Part shown: piece after piece, positions 1 to 12,746 of the stretch | Layout of the letters: the number at the start of each line of letters is the position of its first letter | Numbering within the stretch: position 1 is the first letter of the stretch | NCBI GenBank assembly: GCA_963930645.1 | Contig: OZ005654.1 | Coordinates: forward strand, 39,355,686-39,419,685 | Direction of reading: 5' to 3' | Source of the DNA: Salticus scenicus | Taxonomy: Eukaryota; Arthropoda; Arachnida; Araneae; Salticidae | DNA length: 64,000 nucleotides | Made by a program: the position numbers and the translations under genes | The notes under the pieces: model-generated | What the model was told of the DNA's origin: nothing | What the model saw: the letters and a program-made list of their open reading frames with translations, nothing else | The model's database searches: none

Positions 1-926
1 ATATTATTTCATAATTGAAAAATTAAATAGTAATAATAACAAGATCTATCAAGATATATCAACCTTTTCTATTGTAGAAAGAAAAATAACTACTACTTCT
101 ATGTTTTTATAATACGAATACTTTTTTTTAAACAGAAATATTTTAAATATTCCATTCGGAATTATTTGATATTTTGTTAAATTGAACGAGGGTATAATTT
201 GATTACCCCCTCGTTGAATATGAAAATGATTTTAATCTTCACTATGTTCGTTTTCAATCAGAATTTTATTTTTGAATTATTCAGTTTTAAATGCTCTTTT
301 TTTTTTTTTTTTTTTTTTTTTCTTTGTTATTCCTAATTATTAATGGTTAAAAAAATAAATAAATAAATACGACTTTCGAAAGTATTTAACAAAAATGCAG
401 TATGTAATATTTTATTATTAACATACTTTTAATTAAGTCATTATTTGCTTTTTTTATTTTACTTTATTAAAAAAAATAAATAAAACTCTAATGATTTGAA
501 ATATATCCATTAGAGATCTGCATTACATGCAATTATACATAAAAGGTACAAAATATCTAAAGAATGCCCATTAAAACTCCTGGATATCCTGTACTATGTT
601 ATAGATATCTATTAGAAGTTTAAATGTAGACGGAATTGAGGAGACGTGCCTTTTTCGATGTCTAATAGATGTAACATGCTAGATCAAAACAAGATTTAGG
701 TATTTTTAATATGTATTGCATGTAGCAATTCCAGTTATTGAATATTTGGACATTTATTGAATATGTAACAGACATCTAATGGATGTAAAAAAGAGTGACA
801 TTGGTTGTGCTCATAGATATCTGTAGGATGTTTTTAGAAGTTTAATGGATCATTTTTTAACTTTAGTAAAGGTCTTATGAATGTAAGTGGCTGTGTAGGG
901 TGGGACATACATTCTATATATATATG
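1..926. other. Upstream A+T-rich non-coding DNA
   Basis: I see no exon, repeat end or RNA gene here. Only a 22-base T-run near 299-321 and scattered ATGGATG/TCTAATAGATG words (about 595-800) that look like a weak degenerate short repeat. Confidence 0.5.
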
Positions 927-1022
927 CAAGGTGTCCCATAAGTCTGTGGACATTTTAAAAATTCATAACTATTGAATGAATTGATAGAATTGAACGCGGT
1001 TTGCGAAACAATCATTCTACTG

Positions 1023-1057
<35 letters not shown>

Positions 1058-1611
1058 GGGGGGGGGGGGAGGGGGGGGGTAAAAAAATTATCGACGATAG
1101 TTAGACAAATAGTTAAATTTTTCGCACGGATGTGAAAGAAAAATATGCATATGAAAGTCCTATAAATTGCACAATTTTGCGATTAGAACAGTTTATTTTT
1201 TATTTTGCCTCCTACTTGTACATACATGAAGTTTTAATTGCGATGCTGACTTGGTGGGTAATGCATTATGGGTAAAGATGTTTTCCCTCAGGTAAGAACC
1301 TCCGACGGAAGCTGCAGTTAGCAGTGTTGTAACTCGTTTACAAACTGTAATTTGTAGTGAAGACGGACACATAGAGTTGGATTTATATACCTGTAAACAT
1401 TTGCATGCGAATAAGTGCCAGTTTTTCATAAAATGTGTGATCTGGTCATGCACAGCACCGTCTATCGACAAATGGCTTAATTATTATTTTTTCTTTAACA
1501 AAAAAGAACCCCCCCCCCCCCTTTACGAGAATGATTGTTTCGCAAACCGTGTTCAATTCTATCAACAGTTATGAATTGTTAAAATATCTACAAACTTACG
1601 AGACACCCTGT
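927..1611. mobile_element. mariner-type MITE with long terminal inverted repeats
   Basis: The left end, CAAGGTGTCCCATAAGT at 927, and the right end (complement of 1,594-1,610, AGGGTGTCTCGTAAGT-like) are inverted copies. The similarity continues for about 90 bases on each side, through GAACxCGGTTTGCGAAACAATCATTCT. Ends of the form GGTGTCCCATAAGT are typical of mariner-family elements, and the flanks are TA-rich. The centre holds a T30-G13-A-G9 tract and no intact transposase frame, so it is non-autonomous. Confidence 0.7.
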
Positions 1612-1780
1612 GTATATATATGATTATAGAGGGCACGAGAAATATAATATACAGTGCCAAAGTTATTCATAAGAACCAAAATAGATATAATAAAAAATAA
1701 ATAACTGTTATTGTTTAAATAATTATTAAATACAAACACATTTTATTGTATTTTTATTTATTTATTTTTGTGTATGCGTG

Positions 1781-1960
1781 TACAGGGGTGAAATTTTTCA
1801 GGGTTACTTCTGAATTCAGGGTTTTTGAACATTTTAAAGGTCGTTGAATTTCATGTTAAGTTATTTTGTTTTATAGAAAATTCTCATTTTGGATGTTTAA
1901 TTTGCTTTATAATCAATTAAGAACCCTCCAAATATCATTTAATATAGGTATAAATAAATA
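1781..1960 (+). repeat. Interspersed repeat, CAGGGGTGAAA family, copy 1
   Basis: This copy starts with CAGGGGTGAAATTTTTCAGG and shares an extended similar sequence with 41,548-41,745: a TTATTTTGTTTT core, TCTCATTTTG, and a terminal ATAAATACTTT. A third, more degenerate relative lies around 39,480-39,740, where the complement of the right end also reads CAGGGGTG. The CAGGGGTG start is typical of hAT ends, but I could not define the second end or a target duplication here. Confidence 0.5.
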
Positions 1961-2874
1961 CTTTAAATAATAACTGTATGATATATGAATAATAATGACA
2001 GTAATAATTGATAATAATGACAATAATAAAGATAATATTCAAATACTATGCTGTTGGTTATTAAGTTTCGATGATTTTAAAATATGCACACGGACAATTT
2101 GATAAAAATTATTATCTATAGTATTTATTTTTATTATTATTATTTTACATTGTGTAGCAGAATTTAAGAATTGTTTTATAAATTTTCTGTTACTTTTTGA
2201 ATAATTAAATTGAAAAATTAAATAATAATAATAAATAGCATGATTAATCAAGATATATCAACCTTTCCTATTCTAAAGGGGAAAATAATTGTACTTGTAT
2301 GCTTTTATAATACGAATACTTTTAACAGAAATATTTTAAATATTCGTAATTATTTGATATTCTCTACACCATTCGTTCTGTATGCAAGTTGCAGCTTCCA
2401 GGGTTTTTTGATATTAGATAGTTTCATCCCTGTGTGTGCGTGTGTTAGGGGGGGGGGGGTAAGATATAGAAAAGCAATCATAAATGTTTGAAAAAACAAA
2501 ACATGGAGGGGACTAAAAAGCGAGGTAAAAATCTACACAATGTTTCAGAACATTAAACATCTCTTTTAATCAATCATTAAAATGAAATAATCATGAATAA
2601 ATTTGGCAATTAAGCCAAACTTAATTATAATTATTTCACGGTGAAATGTAATAATAATTTCATGGTGAATGACAAGTAGAGCTAAATATTGAAGATCCTG
2701 GTAGGATATATGTACAAAGTAAAGTTCATCAGCGATGCTGGTAAATGTTGTGAGTTGAGTGATAATGAGAGAATAAATCTGAAGCATGCCATTGGGTGAT
2801 CTTCGATGATTCAGTGCATGTTTTAGCAGCCTGTTACCACTGTATTTAATGCTTCCCCTTTCTTTGATTTTCAG

Positions 2875-2959
2875 GAAAAATGATCCACTTTGGCGCCGAA
2901 GTCCCTCATTATGCCGTCTTCATCTGATATTTGATGAACTATGAACATGATGCTGGAAG
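2875..2959 (+). other. EcR: Candidate 5' exon of EcR-A with start codon at 2,941
   Basis: A strong acceptor (a pyrimidine-rich stretch ending in TTTTCAG at 2,868-2,874) opens a stretch richer in G+C than its surroundings. An in-frame stop at 2,935-2,937 is followed by ATG at 2,941 with A at -3. The frame reads Met-Asn-Met-Met-Leu-Glu and then one base, G, at 2,959 before a GT. Phase 1 is exactly what the EcR-A exon at 12,747 needs, since that exon starts with two bases (AC) that would complete a GAC Asp codon. Two short upstream ORFs start at 2,880 (15 codons) and 2,914 (7 codons). The weak point is the donor, G|GTTCGA, which is far from consensus. The exon would be mostly 5'UTR with a few codons, and still earlier UTR exons would lie outside the window. 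This is a prediction from splice signals and phase only, with no homology. Confidence 0.4.
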
Positions 2960-3403
2960 GTTCGATTGCATATTACTTTTTAACCGAAAAAAGAAAAACA
3001 TATATATATATATATTGGTGATGGGATAAATTATATATCATAAATAAACCTTGAAAGGCATTATTATTTATTATTATTTATCTATTTAATAATTGGTAAA
3101 TGGTAGCAAAGTTTTATCTCGGCTTTATTATTGTTTTAAAGGTGTTTGGAGGAGAGAAGAAAAACGTTTTAAAATATTTGCGAACATGTCTATAGCGTGG
3201 CAGAAAAACATGATTGTTAACTGCTATTAATTCAATTTTTTCTTAAAAATAAGCTTTAGAAAAAATGAAAAATTTAAACGATTTTAAAAAAGAAAGCTAA
3301 ATGAGCAAACGTTTAAAAGATGCATTGCAGGTAGGTTAAGATACATATGCCTCTGAAAGTACAATGAAAACTAGATTTTTATTTTCTTTTTCTTCCTTGA
3401 TGA

Positions 3404-3439
<36 letters not shown>

Positions 3440-3932
3440 TTAATTTTGTAAACTGTGAACATTTCCAGAATAATGAAAATGTCAGTAAGGATTTTAAAAC
3501 GAACGTCTCGATCAATTTTCATTTTCTTACGTGTAAGGTTTGAGGTGTTACTCGTGTGCTTTGAAAAATAAGAAAAAGAAAAGTTGAATATAGGAGCGGA
3601 AAAACCCGGTTTTCATTTAACATTTGATCGCATGCGTCTTCACCTATCTGTGATGCCATGTATCATTTAGTTTTCTTTTCTAAATCGTTTAAATTTTTCA
3701 TTTATTTCAAATCTCACTTTTATGAAAAATTGGAGTTATATAAGTTTAAAAATCGTTATTTATGTTAAAATTGTATAAAATTTGATTAATGATTTGACAG
3801 TGAAAATGAGATCTAAATTTTATGTTCATTTGTTTAAAAATTATGAGTAAAGGGAAAAAAAAAAAAAAAAAGGTTTTAATTTTTTATACCAGTGTATTAT
3901 TGAAATTATTAATAATATTTTTTCTAGTTTTC

Positions 3933-4428
3933 CTTAAGAGGGAATGAGTAAATAGCTCCGAAATTGCGATCTCACAATAATTCTATTCTTATTGCTTCTC
4001 GAAAATCGTCTCTCTATTTATCCTCCGAAAGCCGAAGTCAATGTTATTCTATGGGGAATTTTGCCTCATTATAACTCATTAACTAATACATATTTTTAAA
4101 TTTTGTTTTCACATTCAAAAAATTCCCAACTATTAAACAATTTATCGCTTTCTAAAAATTTATTTTTTAATTTTTAATAGTTTATTTTGAAGTTACAAAA
4201 TGCGAATTTTCACAATGTGAAATTTTACATTTTTGAGCGTAAAAATGAAGTCTTAAAAATTTAAATAATCAAATTTTAGAAAGTGATAAACAGTTTACCA
4301 ATTGTGAATTTTCTGAATGTAAAAACGGAATTTAAAAATATGTATTAGTTAATGAGTTATAACGGGGCAAAATTCCCCATAGAATAACATTGACTTTCGG
4401 AGACGATAAGTAGAGAGTCCCCTTAAGA
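3933..4428. mobile_element. TTAA-associated MITE with long inverted repeats, copy 1
   Basis: Two inverted arms face each other: the left one includes GTCAATGTTATTCTATGGGG from 4,038 and the right one CCCCATAGAATAACATTGAC near 4,375-4,394. Pairing extends for over 100 bases on each side. The right end abuts TTAA, and a TTAA also lies at the left near 3,933. It is related to the copy at 53,820-54,241, and TTAA target use points to a piggyBac-like mobiliser. There is no coding capacity. Confidence 0.6.
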
Positions 4429-5113
4429 GATGTTGCTTTTGCTATAATTTTTTGATAAAACTTTTTATAAGATCGTTCAAAATTTTAAGCATCGTAATTT
4501 ACAGTTCATGCAAATTTACACTTTATTTACAAGGGAAAAAAAAAATCTCTATAAAATTGTATAAAAAAAAGTTTAGATCTAATAACAACATTTAAACACA
4601 CCTAAGTCTCGAAAATTATCGAAAAAGTTAATTTTTGACATTTTATTAGTAAATAATTCATCCTAAGATAGACCTTATGTGTGTGACAATTGATTAATAG
4701 CTTTCTAATTCTTATTAAAATTATACAACAATGAATTGGATGTTTAAGACTTTTGTTTCAGGTTTTGGAAAATTGTAAAATTTAGTAATCTTAATTAATT
4801 ATAATGAAAGGTCTATTATATTATTAATGTAGCAAGAGTTATTTAACTATATAGAAATTCAGTATTATTTAATGGGCAATATTCCTGTGACGTCACAGTA
4901 GGTAAAATCGCCGAACACGTGGCCGATATTTTGTAAACAAACTAGATTCAAGATGCTATTTTATTCTTACGCATAACATTTTCCTAAATATTTCTCCAGT
5001 GAAACTTAATAATCAGATATCTGTTCAAACAAGAACAAAAGAGAAATGTAAACAACTGAATCGAATGATAAAGTTAAGACTATTCCATATCGTAAAATTG
5101 CAAAATATTTTAT

Positions 5114-5114
<1 letters not shown>

Positions 5115-5190
<76 letters not shown>
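5115..5190. repeat. Compound (AC)n(AT)n microsatellite
   Basis: About 18 AC units (5,115-5,150) pass directly into about 20 TA units (5,151-5,190). Open frames across it are artefacts of the dinucleotide. Confidence 0.95.
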
Positions 5191-5192
<2 letters not shown>

Positions 5193-5628
5193 GGATAAAA
5201 GATTAATAAGAACATTTTATACAGACACGCATATATATATATAGACATCAAAGCTTAAATAATTAGAATTTCAATCACTTTAATAAAGTAATTTATTAAA
5301 TGGAACATCCATTTAAATTTGTTAACATCGCCACAGTTCACATGGCAACTTTTAATATTACATATGTTGATTAATATTAAAGTATATTACTAAAACTGGA
5401 TTAAAAACAAAACAAAGGCTATATATCACTCTTACTTCAATTCTCACTCTCACTCTTACTACTATATCACTCTTACTTCAATTTCATATAATCTGTAACT
5501 CTTATAAATAATATTGCAAGATAAAAATTTTCAAGACACAATGCTTTTCTATGTAGAGTTGAGGATTGTTTGCCTAACCAGCTGATATTCTTGTAGCCTC
5601 GAACCCAAAGTGGGAATATGGTCCATTA

Positions 5629-6073
5629 GGGTAAGTGCACCAGTGATTGACACTTTTAGAGCCATCACTGATGTTTTTAATGTTCTGGTCATCAGAAAAT
5701 ATTTTTAGAAATCCTAAGTTAATACATATGGCATGAAAGACATTCAGAACCATATATATGTTAAAATATATACATTTGGTAACAATTATTATTTTTTTAT
5801 TTTTATGAATTTTTATTTGACACCCACTCAATGTTCCAGTAATTGACACTGCTAGTTTTTTTATTTTATCAGTGATTGGCACCCTATGTTCCAGTGTTTG
5901 ACACTGTTAGTTATTCATTTTACCAGTTATTAGCACCCTATGCGCCAGTGTTTGACATAAAATGTTAAAATTCTTATATGTAAAATATATGCTTTTCTTA
6001 TTTTTCTTATTTATTAATTATTTCGGAATAGATGTCAATTACTGGAGCATGTCAATCACTGGAGCACCTATCC
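5629..6073. mobile_element. Inverted-repeat element with internal minisatellite
   Basis: The left end GGGTAAGTGCACCAGTGATT and the right end on the other strand, GGGATAGGTGCTCCAGTGATT, are inverted copies. Inside, from about 5,823 to 5,960, a roughly 56-base unit with CCAGTxxTTGACACTG and CAGTxATTxGCACCCTATG is repeated in tandem two to three times. The CAGTGATTGACA word thus occurs many times in both orientations. No transposase frame is present. Confidence 0.55.
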
Positions 6074-6528
6074 CATATAGAAATCCCTTGATATAAAATA
6101 CTTAAAAATATTGTTCAAATCTGAAAAAAATGCTGAAATGTTGAAATTTTTAATCTACTACAATAAAATATTTAATTATGTTAAAGATATTAATACATGG
6201 AATGGAGTTTCGGAAACAGTTAATACAAGAAGTTATATGTTACTATGTAAATTATAAATTATCTTAGCACGAGAAATATCGTAATGTAGCTTTTTGCTGT
6301 ATTGGTACTAAATTCTACATTTTTACCGTAATTAATCAGCAATAATAATTTTATACTTTTTCAAAAGCTGAAACAAATCTTAAACAACCTACCAATTTTT
6401 GTGTGATGTTAATAAGCATTAAAAAAAAAAAACTTGTGATTGAAAAAGACGCATTTTTCATGTATAGGAAAACTAAGATAATAGATTCTTCATTTCCTGA
6501 TAATTATTTTCAAAAGTAGAACAAAATA

Positions 6529-7257
6529 CAGCAAAGCACCGTTTATCCGTCCTTCAAGAGACTGACGTAAAAGGACGTATAAATGAAAAGACGTAGACGT
6601 ATAATCGAAATTTTAATAATAACACTTTGAATACTACAAATTTAATGACACTTAAGCAAAATTTATATGAAAATACTAATTAATAAAGTTTCTTAAGTTA
6701 GTAAAGTATATTATACTTAAAAAAAAAAAAATAATTAAAAAAACAAGATTTATTATTAAAAGTGAGAAAAGTCATACTATTAATGCATGACTATGTACTT
6801 ATTACATATATCATACATTGAGTATTATACTACATTTCTTTAGAACTATATGAACACATGTTGAATATTCATTATATTGCGTTTCTTTAATAATAAGCAT
6901 ACGATTGATGTCTATAGAGATAGTTGTTTAACACCATTGAAAATCTTTAATACTCCTTTGATTGGTTGCTTGTCTAAAAATGCTTGTATTAAAAATTCTA
7001 CTGTGAATTCAATTGATTCTTTGATCTTTCCTGTGTTTCTCCATTTGGGATGCTCTCTAGGAAAAATCCGTCTTATTTAGAATTGAAAATAATGACAGGT
7101 CGAGAAATTTTGCGAATTTTAGCAAAGTGGAAAAGACGTATAACCGATATGAGCGGCGTATAAACGAAGAATTTTTGCATTTAAAAGAATAGGAATGAAT
7201 CGCGACTTCATTAAACGGACATATAAATGTAAAAGACGTATAAACGGTGATTTACTC
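6529..7257. mobile_element. Decayed pogo/Tigger-like DNA transposon, copy 1
   Basis: The ends are CAGCAAAGCACCGTTTATCC on the left and, inverted, (C)AGAGTAAATCACCGTTTATACG on the right, both beside TA. The words GACGTATAAA(C/T) recur at both ends. Internal sequence is shared with 55,832-56,747. Frames are broken, so no functional transposase is expected. Confidence 0.55.
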
Positions 7258-10126
7258 TATTATGGATTTCCGTGTTTGTAAGTTTTTTCGTTAGTATTAC
7301 CCGATACGTACTTAAACAAATATTTAAAAATAATTCAGCACCTGTTTTTGTTTTTTAATGTTTGACAAATAATGCTAATTTTTAAGATTCTGATGCTAAA
7401 ATTTTTCATAAATTTAAATCATATATAACTTCTATAAAATATTTAAAATTTTTCCACAGTAGTGTAACGTCGTTTAGATAATAAACTATATCAAATTTGT
7501 TTTATACGTAAATAAATTTGATTGAATTTAGTTAAGTTTTTCTACGTTTATTTTTTACTTGTAGCCGTTTGTAATTCATTTGTTCTATCTTTGCATCGAA
7601 TAAATATATAATAATATAATTGCAATTAGTAATAAAAATCCAATCCATCTTTACATTTTGCGTTAAATCAATTATGATACAAAACAATTAGAAATTGTTT
7701 ATGTGCAGAATTATCTTCTTATTGAAGGCATTTTATTTCAATAGAATACCTGTCAGTGCTCAAAATATTTTTGGAGAAGAATTAAACAAGTTATTTTTGC
7801 TTTCTTTAATTTAATTTTTCAAATCATTGCGATTCGCTATTAGTAGAATTACTTGAAACACGATAATGCATTTCTATAATTAATGATTTAACGTTTTATT
7901 TATGAAATTAAATTAATTACTGGGTATTAATACACATTAAAGAAGATAATATCGGTATAATACATATACATATATATATATGCTTGGTGAAACCTATCAT
8001 GTTTACATTACGGTTAAATCATTAAATTACAATAATTCATTTGCACTGCTGATAGCATTTGCTTGCAACACCCACTCTCTCACTAATTATATTATTCCTG
8101 GATAATAAAGCGATCATTTGAAGGGGTCTTTCAAAGATGGTTGATCTTTAGTGAAAAGGCGGAGGTAGAAAGTGATTAATGTAAATTGAACTTAATGAGG
8201 GCGGTTTTCTCGAATTCTTAGTTGAGACTTGCTAAAAAGGTAATCGATTGTGCAAAATAGTCAGTTTTCACGGGGCATGACTCACGATCATTTTCAGTGG
8301 CTACGGTACCACCTTACACACCACCATGATTTACGAGATGTGTGATTTCCTGTGAATACCCTCAAATTACAATTTTAAAGTGACTAACAGAATTAAAGAA
8401 AATTTTCTGCGATATTTTTTTAATGCTTTTATATATAATGTGTTTTTATGTTTTCCTTTTTATTCGTTGTTAATTATTTTAGTCTTACATATTCGTCTGT
8501 CGAAAACTTTTTGTATTATTGGGTTGACAAAGTTTCTTGTGTATTTTCATACTTTTATTATTATTATAGATATGGGATATAGTTAATTTCCCGAAAAAAT
8601 TTTACCTCATGTTTGTTCTAAGTAAAATTATTGGGAAATACAAAATGAGGTATGTGCATGCATATGTATATGATTTAATTTGAATGATTTTGTATAAGTT
8701 TTAATGAAGGAATTCCTTATATGAATATTCCACAACAATAAGACAGGATAAATACAACCAATAAAAAGAAAAAATGTTAAATAAATTAAATAAAACCCAA
8801 AAATTTTGTATTTCAAAGTGCTATAAATTCGATGGGAAAAAAAAAAAATGCTTAACTGCTCTTACAGGGGGAGGGGGAAGGCTTTTCTTTTATAATATTG
8901 AGTGTCCATTAAAATAGGAATTCGGATAGTAAATACTACTCTAAAGCGTCTAAGCAGTTAATAAGGTACAGAGAAAACAGAGTACGAAGTATAAGGGGAG
9001 GGGGATGAAAAAATATGCGCAAAAACAAGGCTTACAATGCAATCAATATAGGTCAAGTATATTGAAAATAACATTGTGAAAATCAAGATAAAAGTAAATG
9101 ATTAGTTAATAAAGATTTATTCTATAAAACATTTACACACGATAAATAAGTAAATAAATAAACAAAATAAACCACATTCGAAGAATTTTTTAGAGTTCGA
9201 AATGTATTGAAACAGTGTATTAGAAAGACCCATATTTAACGACTATATTTGGGGGAGGGGGGGGGGATTACAAGAAAAACTTTTTTCTATGGTATTGAGT
9301 ACACATTTTTGCACGAATTCCATTTATAAATAATTTTAATTTAAGCGCATACGCAATTATTAGTCAGAATGTATAGAAAATGAAATTCAAAATATTTGTA
9401 CACGTTAAAATTGGGTTTGCAGTGTAATCAAAATTTATAGAACTGTCATGATAATGTAACATTCCTTATTAGTGAAAAAATAACAATCATTACTCTTAAT
9501 TTGTAAAAGAAAAAAATTCTTTGCATGTATTTGTTATAAATATGTTTGATTTAACTGATCTGAAGAGGCATAAATATTATCTAGCTACAAATATTTTTTA
9601 TTTGTTATTATTGTTATTGTTTATATTACTCATTATGATTGTTATTGTATCATAAAGTATTTTTATTCTAAGTGTGTAGAATCCGATCTACACAGAAAGT
9701 CTTAATGTTTGAGTAAGTGACACGAGTTCCATATAACTCAATTTTCTTTCTTTCTATTTTTCTTTTCTTTTTATCCCCCCCCCCCCTATTCAAAATATTC
9801 TTAGTTTTGCATTTGACCTTCATTGTTCACTGAATTTTGGATAAAGCCTAATTTAATATCCGTTCTTTCTCTAAAACTTACCACAATGGCAGATTTTATT
9901 TTGATTAATTCTGATGTATTGATTTTCGCAACAATCGGCTGATTTTCTATGCTTTAATATTGTTGTCGTAATATTTTTGAATTACCTAATTTTTCTTAAG
10001 AAAAATAATATATCGCCTTTGTCACACACTTCCCGTTTGTTATAGTCAAAAAGGAAAGCAGAAAAGGATTTGCTTTATCATCAGTAATTTTTCAAATTGA
10101 GTATTGTTCTATAAGGATACTTAATT

Positions 10127-10169
<43 letters not shown>

Positions 10170-10180
10170 CTTTCCGTTTT
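7258..10180. other. Intronic DNA without recognised features
   Basis: This holds a few G-runs (8,870, 9,000, 9,250), C-runs (9,776) and a small AT tract near 7,970. No convincing exon or transposon terminus was found. The short segment 8,040-8,360 is less A+T-rich and unique. Confidence 0.45.
10128..10168. repeat. (AT)n microsatellite
   Basis: A pure TA run of about 41 bases immediately before copy 1 of the five-copy family. Similar AT tracts occur at 3,408-3,436, 13,765-13,792, 16,352-16,402, 24,990-25,010, 45,608-45,630 and 52,060-52,092. Confidence 0.95.
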
Positions 10181-10970
10181 ACTTTTTTCTATATATATAG
10201 AGAGAGAAAATATCGATTTCGTGATAATTTTTGAACTCCAGTTTTCGATGTATTTACACGATTTCGGATGTCCTGAATACGATTTGACTGCTTTTAGGTA
10301 GCACAAATTTTGTGGGCGCTGTATCTCACGAATCAATGAACGAAATTAACCAAACTTGTTATGTAGTTGGGTCCTGACACAAACTGGTACTGATTAGATT
10401 TGGAGATCAATCACTCAACAGGTGACGCTGTGATCTCATTTCTTCTAAATTTTTAACATGGCAGTATAGGACAAAATTCCGTACAAATGTACGTAACGAG
10501 AGTTATTTTTAAGATGTGATTGTAAAATTAATATGAGTTATTGATAATAGTAGTAGTAAACTAGGAAAAAAAGTTTGTGCATGTTGTGGGATTCCCCCCC
10601 CCCCCCCCCCCCCCCCGCCAGTGGGTTTAAATTTTCAATATGGGTATCTTTCGGAAGATCTTGTCAGTACCTTAAAATGAATGGTTCTAAAATAGGTCTG
10701 TGCTGTGATAATTTAAAACAAAGGGATCGATTTTTTTTTATTTTTTAACAAATAAATAATAATAAATAAAAATAGCATTTATTCTGATGTTGGCACAAAA
10801 TTCGCTTTCTTTCGGCATTTAGTGTTATAATTCTGTCAGGTAAAAATCGTCTGCATTTATTAAGGAAAATAATTTTCATAAATAATAATTTAATAGATAA
10901 TTTGTACTGCATGAATTTGTGTAAAATTATGTAGAAGATAGTCTTCTGGTGACCAGAACGTACTAGTTCT
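10181..10970 (+). repeat. Five-copy interspersed family, copy 1
   Basis: The copy runs from ACTTTTTTCTATAT through a conserved body (GTATCTCACGAA, CAACAGGTGACGCTGTGATC, AACATGGCAGTAT, a long C-block at about 10,596-10,616, and GATAATTTAAAACAAAG) to GTAGAAGATAGTCTTCTGG. Its two extremities hold inverted ACTTTCTTCTATAT-like words, so it may be a DNA element. There is no open frame, and the autonomous source is unknown. Confidence 0.6.
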
Positions 10971-11390
10971 TTCTTCTTCTTCTTCTTCTTCTTTTTTATT
11001 TATTTTAGGCCTGTAGATTAAATTATTACATCGCAGAAAGTTTTCTCAAGGGGGAAAAAATACATATAGAGTTAACATACATTTTTTTAACACTAAGTGC
11101 ACAAGGCATTGTATTAATGCATTTCTTTAAAATTTGAAGTGCTTTGTTTATATTTTTTCTGTGAGGGACCAGACTATAGTAACAGTACTCGGCATGAAAA
11201 TTGCCTTTGACACCATTTCAGCATATTCTTATTCAAAATGACCTCCTGAATTCGAATAGGACGACCATGCTACAGATATTGGAAAATTCTAAAACATGGA
11301 CATTTGCGAAATGTTTTTTTTTTTTTTTTTTTTTGGGGGGGGGGGGGGGATATTTGCCACTGAAGTTATGCATTACATATCTTATATTTT

Positions 11391-11995
11391 TACTTTCTTC
11401 TATATGTAATATAGAGAAAGTATTGGATTCGTGAAAATTTTCGACCTCCGTTTTTTGATGTATTTATACGTTTTGGGATGTCCAGAACACGAATTGATAG
11501 TTTTTACAAAATGTGTGTCTGTGTGTATCACGATTTTTGTGGACACTGTATCTCACGAACCAATGAATGAAATTTAACGAAACTTGGTATTTAGTTGCAC
11601 CCTGACATAAGCTGGTGCTGATTAGATTTGGGGTTCAATCGCTCAACAGGTGGCGCTGTGATCGCAATTTCGTAAACTTTTAACATGGCAGTATGGGCAA
11701 AATTTCGTATAAATGTATATAATGAGAGTTATTTTAAACTTGTGATTGTAAAATTAATATGAATTATTGATAATAGTAGTAGTTAACTAGGAAAATAATT
11801 TTGTGCATGTGGGGGCATCGGTTTTCCCCCTGGGGGGAAGTCCCCCCCCCCCTTGGGGAGGGGTAAATTTTCAAGATGGGTATCTTTCGAAAGGTCTCGT
11901 CAATACCTTTAAAACGAATGGTTGAACTCTAAATCTGTGATAATTTAAAACAAAGTTATCGATTTTTTCTTTTTTTTTTTTTTAAATATTGTTAC
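11391..11995 (+). repeat. Five-copy interspersed family, copy 2
   Basis: It begins TACTTTCTTCTATATGTAAT and follows copies 1 and 3 closely, including CAACAGGTGGCGCTGTGATC, the C/G block near 11,825-11,870 and ACCTTTAAAACGAATGGTTG. The 3' part beyond the T-run at about 11,975 is missing or diverged. It lies 1.2 kb from copy 1 in the same orientation, directly upstream of the EcR-A exon. Confidence 0.65.
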
Positions 11996-12169
11996 TGTTA
12001 TTTTTCATTCTTTAAATCAAATTCATGGTCATAAAATTATCGAACAGGGAAAGACATTGAGGGAGGGGGGGGTGTATCTAGAAAACGGTGGGTGGCTGGT
12101 CAAAATGGGAGTCCTATTCGGATTCAGGAGGTCATTCTACATAAGAATCAGCAAGAATGGTGTCAGATC

Positions 12170-12207
<38 letters not shown>

Positions 12208-12746
12208 ATGTGGGAGGGGTATAGAGCATAAGGTGCATTTTAGGACTCCTTGGTGTTATGTTACCTGTTATTAAAACTGTTACATAGTCATATTGTAGCG
12301 TTTTTTAATTCAAATATAATAGCTTATATTCATTTCCACACTACACTGCAGATAAGGTCGTAGCCAAGTCCCCTTCCTCGCCCAAATTTTTCCAAATTTG
12401 TTGTAATCTACACAAAAATTTACTGGCATACACTTTTAGACTTAACTATGTTAACAACAACAACTTTCTTTTTGTTAAAATTTTAATTTTAAAGAATAGT
12501 GTGGCAGAAAGTGTTTAAGAGAGCCCCGAAATTTTTTCGGTCCATCTTTAAAGGAGAAAACGGATGTTAAAAGAATATTGTTTGAACCGCTGTCTAAATT
12601 TAACTTTTGCTCCTGTGTTACAGCAGATAGATATAACAATTTCTGAGATGGGTGCTTTAAACAAGCGTTCCTTTTATTTTGTACCTTTCATGATTTCTTC
12701 TTCCTTTTACAAATGTATAGTAATTTGTTGATTTTCTATTTTTCAG

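Noticed and set aside
4999..5251. Open frames across the (AC)n(AT)n tract
   Set aside because: Their Tyr/Ile/Cys/Val or Thr/His repeats are simple translations of the dinucleotide run.
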